Part shown: positions 10,945 to 21,738 of the stretch, in pieces | Numbering within the stretch: the stretch's first letter is position 1 | Layout of the letters: each line of letters begins with the position of its first letter | DNA from: Triglochin maritima | Taxonomy: Eukaryota > Streptophyta > Magnoliopsida > Alismatales > Juncaginaceae | Assembly: GCA_963682175.1 (NCBI GenBank) | Contig: OY821786.1 | Location: forward strand, 31,551,501 to 31,615,500 | Reading direction: 5' to 3' | Length of the DNA: 64,000 nt | Notes under the pieces: model-generated | Databases searched by the model: none | Seen by the model: the letters and a program-made list of their open reading frames with translations, nothing else | Told to the model about the DNA's origin: nothing | Made by a program: the position numbers and the translations under genes

Positions 10945-13900
10945 ATGTCGAACATCCAACCTATCGTACGATACATGATAGAAAAACACTCTTTAGCAAA
11001 TGATGGCTCAAACTTCATTAGTTGACAACTCAAACTCAACATCGTGTTAAAGTTTGAGAAACTGTCTCACATTTTGGAAGGTCCAATCCCAAAATGGAAT
11101 GAGAGATTAACCGATGAAGAGAAAGAGGCTAAAGCCAAGTGGGAAGACCAAGAGAACCAAGTTCACGGTCTTATGCTAGCATCCATGGGTGACTCGCTTC
11201 AAGCGAAATACTTGGATTCGAAACCCAAGAAGACCATGAAGGCTTTATCGAAGATGTTCATGGATAGTGCCTGAAAGGAGCGCTATAAGACCATCATCGC
11301 ACTCACAAGGTGCCATATGGCGGAGGGAACATCGGTATCTAGGCATTTTCTCACGATGCAAGGGTACCTTGAGAAGTTGGCAAAGCTCTCTTCACCAATG
11401 CCCGAGGACATTGCTGAAGATATGATTCTTGGCTCTCTAGCCCTGTCCTTTAAGGACTTTGTGATGCACTATCACGTGCGTGAAAAAGTGGTGAGTCTTG
11501 AGGAGCTGCACAATGCTCTCAAAACTGCTGAAGTTGACATGGGCAAGGGTAGGGACAAACAAGTCCTTGCCGTCCATGGGAGGAGCCAAAAGATTGGTAA
11601 AGGAAAGGGCAAATCTACCAAAAGTAGTTCAATCAAGAGCAAGGGAGTATGAGGTGCTTATAAGAGTGCCTCGAGGGGGAAATCTCAGAAATCTCCAACT
11701 CCCAATACGGAGTGCTTTCACTATGGTGAAAAAGGACACATCCGGCCAAATTGCCCCAAGTACAAGGAAGACCTTGACAACGGAGTGATTGAACGTCGGC
11801 GCCCCAAAAAGGCCAAAGGTATATTTGTTATTGAAATAAATTTAGCCACCTGTGTCCAAGATTGGGTAATTGATACCGGATCTTGTGCTCACATAGTTTC
11901 TAATATGCAGCTACTCAAGGTTAGGAAGGAACTCGTACGGAACGAGATAGAATTGAAGGTCGGAAATGGTGCGAACGTTTCTGTGGTTGCACAAGGTTCT
12001 GTGGTGCTTCAATTATGTAGTGGTTTAAATTTATGTCTAAAGAATGTTTATTATGTGCCTTCGATTAGCAAGAATATTATTTCTGTATCATGTTTAGATA
12101 TGGATAATTTTAATATAAATGTTTCATATTCTTGTTTGTCTATATCGAAGAATGGTGTTTTCTATGCAAATGCATTCATAAGGAATGGTCTCTATTTGCT
12201 TGAATTGAATAATAAACAAATCTTTAATATCAATAACAAAAGACTTAAGACCACTCACGAGAATGATACTCTATTGTGGCACTATCGTCTTGGTCACATA
12301 AATGAAAAGCGCATCAAGAAATTGCAAGAAGCTAACCTTCTTGGTCTACTTGATTTTAAATCATTGGAGACGTGCCAACCATGTCTAATGGGAAAAAATG
12401 ACCAAAAAGCCTTTCAAGAAGAAAGGCCCAAGGGCGAGTGGCTTGTTGGATTTGATACATTCCGATGTATGTGGTCCAATGAGTACTAGTGCACGAGATG
12501 GTTTCAGGTACTGCATTACGTTCACGGATGATTATAGTCGTTATGGCTATATTTATCTAATGAGAAACAAAAGTGAATCCTTCGACAAGTTCAAAGAATT
12601 CAAGAATGAAGTAGAGAACCAACTCGACAAGAAAATCAAGTCTCTACAAACGGATCGTGGAGGTGAGTACTTAAGTGCTGAATTTGACTCATACCTAAAG
12701 GAGCTTGGTATTGTACCTCAACTCACCCATCCCGGAACACCTCAGTGGAATGGGGTATCCGAAAGGAGGAATAGGACATTGCTTGACATAGTTCGGTCAA
12801 TGATGAGTCATACGGATTTACCTCTTTACTTTTGGAGTTATGCACTACAAACTACGGCTTACACACTAAATAATGTTTCATCCAAATCCGTGGAGAAAAC
12901 TCCTTATGTGCTATGGAGTGGTAGAACACCTAAGCGCAATTTTCTCAAGATTTGGGGTTGTGAGGCTTACGTCAAGAGATTGATGTCGACCAAACTTCAA
13001 CCAAAAGTGGATAAGTGCTTCTTTATTGGTTATCCTCGTGAGACAAGAGGATACTACTTTTGGCATATCACCTCCAATCGAGTGATTGTAGAGAGGGATG
13101 CCACATTTCTGGAAAATGAATTTCTAGAAAGAGTAAAAAGTAGTGGGAGTAGGGTTGTGCTTGAGGAAACTCAAGATACTCTACAAGATCATGACATGAA
13201 TGATGACGTTCAAGATCATGAAGGCCCAACCGAGATTCCTTTGGTTAGTGGGAGCATGAGTGAGAGACCTTCGCAAGAAATTGTGAGAGAAACTCAATAT
13301 TCCCCACCAAGTGTACGTTCAAGAGTTGAACGTGAACCCACTCCTCAAGAAATTGTGGAAGAAGTTCGAGAGAAACGAGAAGAACCAAAAGAACTAAGAA
13401 GGTCAACAAAGGAAAGGAAGAAACCCGACTTGTATCTGGGACTTCATGAAATCATGGTACTAGATACCAATGATCCCTTGACCTTCCAAGAAGCAATGGA
13501 AAGGGAAGACTCCAAACTGTGGCTTAAGGTCATGGAATCCGAAATAGAATCCATGTATGATAATCAAGTATGGAACTTGGTTGACCTTCCTCAAGGGAAA
13601 AAAACCATTCAAAATAAATGGGTTTTCAAGAGGAAGATGGACATGGATGTGAACTTGACAACCTACAAAGCGATGCTTGTAGCGAAGGGTTTCACTCAAG
13701 TTCAAGGAATTGACTATGATGAAACATTTTCACCGGTTGCCATGTTCAAGTCTATTCGGATCATGCTCGCTATTGTCGCATTTCATGATTATGAAATATG
13801 GCAAATGGATGTCAAAACGGCGTTCCTTAATGGGAACTTGGAGGAGGATGTGTACATGGTACATCCTCAAGGTTTTGAAGATCCAAAGAATAGCGAGAAG

Positions 13901-15056
13901 GTATGCAAGCTTCAAAGATCCATTTATGGATTGAAGCAAGCATCAAGGAGTTGGAACAAACGCTTTGACGAGGAAGTGAAGAAGCTTCACTTCATTCAAA
14001 GTAAGGAAGAACATTGTACATACAAGAAGGTTAGTGGGAGCCATGTAGTATTCCTAATCTTATATGTCGATGACATAGCTTATGGGCAATCATATTCCTT
14101 TGCTTGAGCAAACGAGAAGTTCATTGAAATCTGCATTTTCAATGAAAGATATGGGTGAGGCTCAATACATCTTGGGAATGAAGATATACCGAGATAGATC
14201 TCGTAGACTCATTGGCCTAAGTCAACGTACATACATTGACAAGGTCTTGGAAAGGTTCAAGATGAACAACTCCAAAAAGGGCAGTGTGCCAATGAGTATG
14301 GGTGTGCAACTCAAGAAGTCTCAACGTGCGCAATCACGTAAGGACTTAGAGTACATGAATGATGTCCCTTATGCTTCGGCAATTGGGTCGATCATGTACG
14401 CGATGACTTGCACAAGACCCGATGTCTCGTATGCTCTAAGCGTGACAAGTCGTCACCAATCCAACGCAGGTCCTGAGCATTGGACTGCGGTCAAGAATAT
14501 CCTGAAGTACCTTAACCGAACCAAGGATAAGATTCTTGTTTATGGAGGACAAAGGGAATTGATAGCCGAGGGTTACTCGGATGCGAGTTTCATGAGTGAT
14601 CCAGACGATAGAAGGTCGCAATCAGGATACGTCTTCCTTCTGAATGGTGGAGCTGTGAGTTGGCGTAGTTGGAAGCAAAGCACTACGGCCCACTCAACCA
14701 CTGCTTCCGAAGTAATGGATGTCGCTGAAGCGGGCAAGGAAGGAGTGTGGATTAAGAAGTTCCTTGAAGAGCTTGGAGTAGTTCCCTCGAGCGAGGGACC
14801 AATAGAGCTATTTTGCGACAATAGTGCATCTATCTCGCAAATCAAGGATCCCAAATCACACCACAAAGTGAAGTACATGGATCGTAAGTACTTCGTGACG
14901 CGTGACCTCATCGGCGAAGGCAAAATAAATCTTTTATGGGTGGACACCAACATCAACACAGCCGATCCATTCACAAAACCATTATCCCAAGCCAAGGGCG
15001 AAATGCATTTCGAGTCCATGGGATTGAGGAACCATGTAGATTGGCTTGATGATTGA
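10945..15056 (+). pseudogene. A1 gag-pol polyprotein, degenerate
   Basis: One ancestral frame runs from ATG 10945. The gag part (10945 to about 11770) has in-frame TGA stops at 11023-11025, 11272-11274 and 11650-11652, and its zinc knuckle reads CFHY where a second Cys is expected. Protease DTG is at 11872-11880. The pre-integrase HHCC region (LWHYRLGH, then CQPC) spans about 12275-12390. A one-base gain in an A-run at 12391-12397 shifts the frame. Integrase has HSDVCG, QTDRGG and SERRNRTL as the D-D-E residues. Reverse transcriptase has the YVDD box at 14063-14074, followed by a second frameshift before 14082. RNase H ends at the TGA at 15054-15056. Breaks are described, not repaired. Confidence 0.92.
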
Positions 15057-15130
15057 TATGTAATGGGGTTTACCCTAGTTATTATTGTTTTATATATTGA
15101 GTATGTATGTGAAAGAAAAACTTTAATAAC

Positions 15131-15141
15131 AAATGGGAGAT
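15131..15141 (+). other. Polypurine tract of A1
   Basis: AAATGGGAGAT directly precedes the 3' LTR start TGAAGGGAATG at 15142. This is the expected plus-strand priming site for reverse transcription. Confidence 0.8.
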
Positions 15142-16062
15142 TGAAGGGAATGTGTTCTAAAAGTTTTACTTTTAAATGTCAATTATTATGAATTGAATGA
15201 GAAATCGTTTTGTTCCTTGTTTATGTTATTCGTCTTTTAGAAGTGTTAAGGAAGAGGCTCTTAGTCCTTAACCGTAGAGCTCTGAAAGATATTGGTTTAC
15301 ATAAAACAAAAGATATTCGCAATCATGGTAATTAACATGGGACATCAATTACCGAGTTAAGATTGTCGTGTTGCTCATAGATCATTGTAGCTCTACAAGT
15401 GAGTGACAACACGGCTACACAAAAGAGGAAAATAATACTTTTGTATGCTGAATTGACCTAACAAGTAAAATACTATAGAAATGTGTTTATGTGTCATTAA
15501 TATTTTACTGTGTCCTTGGTCCTTTGATATGAGACTTATATCCGATCGCTTAAGGAATGCTTAATTAGACTAGTGTCTTAAACTATCGATAAGAGTAGTG
15601 TAAAGGCGTTAGTTGGTTAAATATGATTTTTGTTGGAGAAGATAGCTAGTCGAAAGATTATCATTGCCCTCTTAATAGAGTGATGATATTAGTGGGCCCC
15701 TTGATAAAGCAAAGTTATAATGTGCACAATGTGATTTGAGTTAAGTCACATATTTATAACTAGCTTAAAGAGATCAAGAAATGAATACTAATACAAAGAT
15801 GACACAATACTACTTTGTGTGTATTCTTAATATCATGAGGCAAGGGACGGACACAAGTGGTGCACTCCATCACTAAATGGATCGGGTTTTGGTTCGAGTG
15901 GAATTAAGACATCTAACTAATTGGGAGCTATAATGTGTAGCTAGATACCGCTTATAGCTTGTGATATTAAGTTCTTAATATCACTGCCAACTTAGTTTAG
16001 ATCCTCCCATAGGTCACACCACAAAACTGGGAAACAAGAAATGTGGATTTTGAGTTCATAAG
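15142..16062 (+). repeat. Truncated 3' LTR of A1
   Basis: It matches the first ~915 bp of the 5' LTR and stops at the word GTTCATAAG, where the 5' LTR continues ATGTGTCGGG. The array/TATA/R/U5 half is missing. It shares many private variants with the inverted LTR of A2 (for example CGGCTACAC and TATGCTGAATTGACCTAACAAG) that are absent from the 5' LTR at 7411. Confidence 0.9.
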
Positions 16063-16320
16063 TGGTCACACCACTTGTGTCCGTTCACGGATGATTATTT
16101 GAACTTGTCGAATGATTCACTTTTGTTTCTCATTATTTGAACAAAAGTTAACGGACTTTGAACTTGTGTCCGTTCACGGATGATCTTTGAACGTCTTTTA
16201 GAAATGGGGATTATTTGAACTTGTGTCCGTTCACGGATGATCTTTGAACTTGTCGAAGGATTCACTTTTGTTTCTCATTAGATAAATATAGTCATAACTA
16301 CTATAATCATCCGTGAATGT
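16063..16320. other. Scrambled junction built from LTR and integrase pieces
   Basis: This segment joins A1 to the inverted copy A2. The composite CTTGTGTCCGTTCACGGATGAT occurs at 16074-16095, 16163-16184 and 16220-16241; its first part matches an LTR word and its second a plus-strand integrase word from near 12520. Between the copies are inverted integrase pieces (TTGTCGAAxGATTCACTTTT, the reverse of 12560-12595). The last part, 16244-16320, is a cleaner reverse complement of about 12515-12590. It looks like template-switch filler. Confidence 0.8.
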
Positions 16321-17955
16321 AAATGCTGCAAATAAAATTTTTGCCCATAAATACAACAATCCAAGATCCCATTAATTGTAATATAGACTAGCTAAGGGCT
16401 ATCGAATACATGACAACATCAAGGTAAGAAAAACATTTTCTAATCACAACCTTTTTGACTTTTAGCAATATTAGCATCTTCAAACTCTTGTGATTCTCGT
16501 CGTTTTAATTATGAGGGAATATGATCTATCCTTGTAAGAAAAACTTTTTCCCAAAACCAAGCGAGGGCTCTAGGTGATGTTAAGAAAACTTATTTTCATT
16601 TGATACGAGATACGTTTATCCATTGTATTCACAACTAAACATACTTGGGGTTCACTAGGGTGAAACACACCTCATACATTTAATCGTGGCACAACAACAG
16701 ACAACCATTATATCTCCCACTATTCCCAAAGATGGAGGGAGCTATCTCCCGCTAAGGGCGAGCAGAGTATCCCTCAATCAATGGCTGCTAGTGGATGAAA
16801 TAAGAAGGAAATTATTCTTAATTTTTGTTGGACAATTTCATATATTAACATGTAATTCAGAATTTTAGGTTATCATGCATATTATCATTCATACACATCC
16901 TAACATTCAACACATGCATCACATGCATAGCAGAAATTAAAAATTTAAACCATTCACACAATCCACGTCGTGTGAGTTTATATGTTCCCTTCGATCCTCG
17001 ATCCCTGATCCTCGATCCTCGATCAATGCGCTACAGCGGCGACTTCCTCTTGCACCGGAGATGTAGATTTTACAGAAAAAATACATGTTCCTCACATTCG
17101 ATAAAAACTGACTAGTGCAAGTCCTATGTAAAACCTCTCATATGCATATGCAATTATCTAAAAGATGGAAAGAGAATTTTGGCTTTTACATATAAATAAG
17201 CCCCTGTATAATAATGATTACATACGTTCATAGTTGCTGATTTGGAACATATAAACTCACAATTCCTTAAAAACAACTCGAGCATCCATGCACACAATAT
17301 TGCTATAAACTATACAATCTAGTTTATCAATCATCTAGAATCCCAAACAATTCTTTGAAAAACATTTTGAAATCCATTAAAAATGTTTTTCATCCGTCCA
17401 TAGTTCAAAAATCAATTTTGAACCGCTGTCCATCCAATTTCCTAAAGGAAAGACGAACCGCAGTTTTTCGGTTTTGATGATTCTCTTGCAAAACAATCGT
17501 TTATACTTGAAACAAAATTATTGCAAGTTAGACTTATGTCTAAATCATAATTCTAATAATTACATGACATGTTTTAAACCACTTAAAACATTTAAAACGA
17601 ATTATTACAAAGAATTATTCCAACAAAACATCTAAAGACCGAAAAACGGGAAAATCGAATTGTTCGAACCTTAGATGGTAAACTAAATTTGTTTACAACT
17701 TCAAATCATTAGAAAATTGAACCCTAAGCTCTGATACCACTGTTGGATTTCATGTTTAATTACACATATATATTTTCGGAATTTTTATGCGTAATAAGGA
17801 TCTGTTACAATTTTCTATGATTTATTTCATGCATGCATTGGTTTGTTTCAATAACTAGTTTTAAAACTTTTATTAAAACAAACATGGGACTCCGAAATTC
17901 ATACCTAGAAGTTATCTAAAACTTCTTGAAGATTCAGAGACGTTGATGATGCTTG

Positions 17956-19464
17956 TGTAGGATCGTGTGGGTTATGGGTTCACTAATCACTTTTTAATCT
18001 AATCACCTACTTGTTTAAGCAATCGATAAGCGCAGCGGAAATTTAAAACAAAACAAGCAAGTGTAGGAAATATGCAAACCACAAGAAGTCGGGTCGATTT
18101 TTATAGAGGTTCGGCACCCCACCCGGGTCCTAGTCCTCTCTTGTAAGCTCCGCTCGACTCCGCGAGCTCCGCCTACGTCTTCACTAACCACTCCCCGTTC
18201 CGGGCCGGGAGAGAACGCCTTTACACCACAAGCAACGCGAACAACCCTCGCTTGCTTGAATTCTTCCTCTCACAATCCGAGAGGGACACTTCGGGCTTTC
18301 ACCGAAGTCCTTGCTTCTTTTGACAACTCTTGTAACTGAGTGGGATTCACTCTCTAATTGAGCACACTTTGAGTAAGATGTGTATATGATCAAATGTGTG
18401 AAGTTTAGGCTTAAAGAGTGTAGAATTGGGAGCTTTGAGGATTGAGGTTTCTCTCTAATGTATTGGGACAATTGGAGTTGGAGAGTTGTATTAACAACAA
18501 GTCTTGATCCTCTATTTATAAGCTCCTAAGGTTTTCTAGCCGTTGGGGATAGATTTGATTGGGTTTTGTGCCAGATACACAAAGCAGAAAATCGGGCTGC
18601 AAATCTGTCCAGAACCGGTCGACCGAAACTACTAAACCGGTCGACCGTTCACTTGATTTCAAGGAGAACGGTCGAACAAAAGAATATTCGGTCGGACAAA
18701 CGAGCTAGAACTTAACTCTACTTAAGTGAATCGGTCGAACCAAAGTATGGAGCGGTCGACCGAAAAGGGGATTCGGTTGAGACAAAGGTCAATCGGTCGA
18801 ACGAGAAATGTGTCGACCGATAGCAGGGAATTTTGTTTCTTGAAGAAATGTTCAACCGGTCGACCGAAACAAGGTCGTCGTTCGACCGGTTACCGAATGT
18901 ATTTTGGGGTTAAGTTTGTTTTATACGAATACGACCGTTATAGGAATACGACAAGAAAAACGGTCATATTAAAATCCGGGATCGGTCGACCGAAAATGTA
19001 GAACCGGTCGACCGGTAGAGTTCGGTAAAATCACTGTGGAGAGTCTGTTATAAACCGGTCGAACTGAGAACTGGTTCGGTCGACCGGTTCACACAGGAAA
19101 TCTGGGTTTAAGTTTATAAGTGATTTCCGACTAAGGTTTGGGTGATCTAATGAAGTCCAAATAATGTGAAATTTCGTGTGTGACTTCTATAGGGAACCTA
19201 TTGTGTATGTGATTGGTTTTTAACTCTTGTATGCTCAATTTACACATGTTCCTAAGACTCAAAATAAAATCAAGATTACAAGTCTTCATTTAGCTTTATT
19301 ACAAATCTTGACTTGATTTCCTTCCTTCCATGAGTCTTGATCACCTGTAGAGGTTAGCACATGCAATATATATGCAATGCAATATGTGTGCTACTCTACA
19401 TCATCATAATTAAGATTAGGTTAATTAAATCATCAAAACATAGATTAAGGCCAAAAAGCCAACA
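17956..19464 (-). repeat. 3' LTR of element B (left copy)
   Basis: A 1,509-bp LTR starting TGTAGGATCGTG and ending AAAGCCAACA on the plus strand. The minus-strand TATAAATA box is at 18513-18520, with the palindrome array upstream of it at 18614-19090. It is nearly identical to the right copy. Confidence 0.93.
18614..19090 (-). promoter_or_regulatory. GGTCGACC palindrome array, left LTR of B
   Basis: Seven exact GGTCGACC octamers plus several one-sided or one-mismatch copies (GGTCGAAC, GGTCGGAC, TGTCGACC) lie within about 480 bp. On the element's strand they lie 95-580 bp upstream of the TATAAATA at 18513-18520. The same array occurs in the right LTR at 22397-22873. Confidence 0.75.
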
Positions 19465-19465
19465 A

Positions 19466-19480
19466 TCTCCCCCTTTTTGA
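19466..19480 (-). other. Polypurine tract of element B, with extra copies nearby
   Basis: On the minus strand TCAAAAAGGGGGAGA directly precedes the 3' LTR. Further AGGGGGAGC/A-type tracts occur on the same strand near 19551, 19620, 19700 and 19751. Multiple polypurine motifs before the 3' LTR are a reported Sirevirus trait. Confidence 0.7.
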
Positions 19481-20027
19481 TGATGGCAACCTATATCTTA
19501 ATTCTATCTAAATACATGGAATTTGTATATGTAAACTATGCATATTAATGCTCCCCCTATGGATGTGCATAGTTTTTGTTCAATTTTATGCCAAATTCCA
19601 AGTTACCCCCTTAATTATCTCTCCCCCTTTGACATCCATCAAAATTAATAATTATTTAAGACTTTAAGCTTAGAATTTGGATGTCTTGTAATGAAGTTGC
19701 TCCCCCTAAATTTTGCACTTCATTACTCTAATAAAAGATATAACATTTAAGCTCCCCCTTATTCTAACATCCATTTAAAATTTGACATTTAGAATCAATG
19801 GATGTGATAAATGATTTGCAATGAATAGGGATAATGATTTTCAATGAATTGAACTATATGATATGTCAATTAAGCATATGAAGCTAGATTAGAGCTAATT
19901 TAACATGAATTGTATAGATAGGAATTTATACCAATGTTGAATTCGAATTTAGCTCCAATCTCATTTGGTGATGCAACCGGATTTGAATTTGACTCTTGAG
20001 CTCACCCGGTCACCACCAATTTCCTCC
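19481..20027 (-). other. Non-coding region between gag and 3' LTR of element B
   Basis: AT-rich sequence with repeated CTCCCCCT tracts (plus strand) and no open frame of note. It occupies the place where pol would lie in an autonomous copia element. Confidence 0.6.
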
Positions 20028-21686
20028 TCAAGCTCCTACAAGTGTAGACTTAGGTACCCAAACAACTTTGGGTCCTTGAACATTAGCTTTTGGGATCCAA
20101 ACCATTTTGGTTTTGGGAGCCCACACACTTGAGGAACTATGGTTAATGAACATATGCTTACCATTTAGAGTAGTGTGAGATACATGGTTTTTCAATTTAA
20201 AATTGTAACCTAAACCATGTTTAGCTAAGGATTGTCTTTGACTACCTAAAAGCATATCAAGCATTTTTGTTCCTTTAGTGAACATTTCAAGATCTTTTCT
20301 TAATTGCATATTTGAGGCTTTAAGATCTACATGTTCATCAATAATGGGTGTTTTACTTAGACTAGCAAGTGATGATTCATTTGATTCAAGTCTAGCAATC
20401 ACCTCATTCTTTTCATTCATGATTAATTCAATTTGACATTTGAGATCATTTATAGTTTTTCTAGCATTTTTGTTCTTTTCACAAATGATCTCATATTGTT
20501 TAACTAAATCATGAAATGCATTTTGTAGCTCATCATGTGTATATGATTCATCATTAGCATTAGAGTTAGAGCTAGCACTAGAATATGATTTACTTGAACA
20601 TGAATTACTTCTAGTGGAATAAGATTTAGAGGAGTTAGAAGCTACCTCACTTTGTTCATCTTCAATGGCCATGAAGCATGAATGTGCAACCTCTCTTCTA
20701 CTTTGTAAGGAAGAGGATGATGATGATGGAGATGAAGAGTCATCCCAAGTGGCTTTGTGAGCTTCCTCCTTCCTTTCTTTCCTCTTACTCTTCTCCTTTT
20801 CTCTTCTCCTCTCTCTTCTCTCATTTTTCTTCTCCCTCTCTTTTCTCTCATTTTCGCTCTCCTCCCTCTCTTTTTCTTTTTCTCTTTTCTCACTTCTTCT
20901 ACCTCTTCTTTCATTCTTTTCTCCCTTATCCCTCTTGAGATATTTGAAGAAGTCTTGGGCAAGGACCTCAATGTCCTCTTCTTCCACCCTCCTTGGCTCA
21001 TCAAAATTTGCATGCAATGCCACCATGGAGTTTTTCTTTGAAGCTTCCTTCTCTCTTCGATGACTCAATTGGAGCTCATAGGCCATGAGATTTCCAATGA
21101 GTTCCTCCATCTTCAATTTTGAAAGATCATGTGCCTCTTCAATTGCGACGACTTTATCTTCCCAATCGATGCTAAGTGACCGGAGGAACTTCCTTGTCAT
21201 CTCTCCTTCATTGATTTTTCTTCCAAGAACCAAAAGAGAGTTAGTGATATCGGTGAAGCGAGTGTTCATTTCGCTTATGTTTTCACCGATTTGCATAGAA
21301 AAAATCTCATATTTATGCATGAGGAGACTAATGCGGGTTTCCTTAGTTTTACTATCCCCCTCATGATGCATTTGTAGTCTATGCCATATTTCATGTGCAC
21401 TAACACACCCTCTAATCCTATTATATTCACCCTCATTTAGCCCACAATATAGAATGTTCATGATTTTTGAGTTCATCTCAATTTCTTTCATTTTGGGCCT
21501 AGTGAGTGAATCTAATTCATCTTCATTTGGTGGTGTGTATGGATTTTGGAGAAACATCCAATACTTAAGGTCATTAGAAATTAGGAAAATCTTCATCCTA
21601 TTCTTCCAATAATCATAATTTGACCCATTAAGCAAAGGAGGTCTAGTGGTGCATAATCCCTCTACATGATTAGATGTGCTAGCCAT
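20028..21686 (-). CDS. Gag-like protein of element B (552 aa)
   Basis: One intact frame begins about 40 bp after the primer site. Residues ~1-215 are a copia Gag region (DUF4219/UBN2 type): an early PPLLNGSNYDYWKNRM motif, a WMFLQNPYTPP segment, then helices with EIWHRLQ and LIGNLMAYELQL. Residues ~245-310 are an extreme K/R/E-rich tract, followed by serine-rich stretches and a predicted coiled coil (~385-440). The C-terminus has repeated V/WxPK words (WAPK, VWIPK, VWVPK), which in related polyproteins lie just before protease. No CX2CX4HX4C zinc knuckle is visible, so RNA binding may use the charged tract (inference). There is no pol. The frame looks intact and young, so it may be translated. 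Confidence 0.85.
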   Translation of the reverse strand: MASTSNHVEGLCTTRPPLLNGSNYDYWKNRMKIFLISNDLKYWMFLQNPYTPPNEDELDSLTRPKMKEIEMNSKIMNILYCGLNEGEYNRIRGCVSAHEIWHRLQMHHEGDSKTKETRISLLMHKYEIFSMQIGENISEMNTRFTDITNSLLVLGRKINEGEMTRKFLRSLSIDWEDKVVAIEEAHDLSKLKMEELIGNLMAYELQLSHRREKEASKKNSMVALHANFDEPRRVEEEDIEVLAQDFFKYLKRDKGEKNERRGRRSEKREKEKEREESENERKEREKKNERRERRREKEKSKRKERKEEAHKATWDDSSSPSSSSSSLQSRREVAHSCFMAIEDEQSEVASNSSKSYSTRSNSCSSKSYSSASSNSNANDESYTHDELQNAFHDLVKQYEIICEKNKNARKTINDLKCQIELIMNEKNEVIARLESNESSLASLSKTPIIDEHVDLKASNMQLRKDLEMFTKGTKMLDMLLGSQRQSLAKHGLGYNFKLKNHVSHTTLNGKHMFINHSSSSVWAPKTKMVWIPKANVQGPKVVWVPKSTLVGA

Positions 21687-21723
21687 GCTAAAAATACGAT
21701 TAAGTATAGAATTTAGCTAACAA

Positions 21724-21736
21724 GGCTCTGATACCA
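21724..21736 (-). other. Primer-binding site of element B
   Basis: GGCTCTGATACCA on the plus strand (TGGTATCAGAGCC on the element's strand) lies two bases inside the right (5') LTR. It fits initiator tRNA-Met priming. Confidence 0.9.
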
Positions 21737-21738
21737 AA

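Larger units (their letters stand above)
7411..16062 (+). mobile_element. Ty1/copia retrotransposon A1 (dead, truncated 3' LTR)
   Basis: The order is 5' LTR 7411-9410, tRNA-iMet primer site 9412-9423, leader to about 10944, broken gag-pol 10945-15056, polypurine tract 15131-15141 and a truncated 3' LTR 15142-16062. The domain order protease, integrase, reverse transcriptase, RNase H makes it Ty1/copia. The LTR ends are TG...CA. It cannot be autonomous because gag-pol carries several stops and two frameshifts. The 3' flank and target duplication were lost at the scrambled junction with the inverted copy A2. I cannot assign a copia lineage securely. Confidence 0.9.

Noticed and set aside
14573..15019. 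148-codon minus-strand frame inside A1 RNase H
   Set aside because: It is antisense to a well-supported RNase H domain and has no features of its own.
18726..19001. 91-codon frame in element B LTR (also at 22509-22784)
   Set aside because: It is generated by the palindrome array (repeated RSTG/GR words). It is present in both LTRs only because they are duplicates.
20642..21041. Open frames overlapping the gag gene of element B in other frames (both strands)
   Set aside because: They are shadows of the low-complexity K/R/E-rich gag tract.
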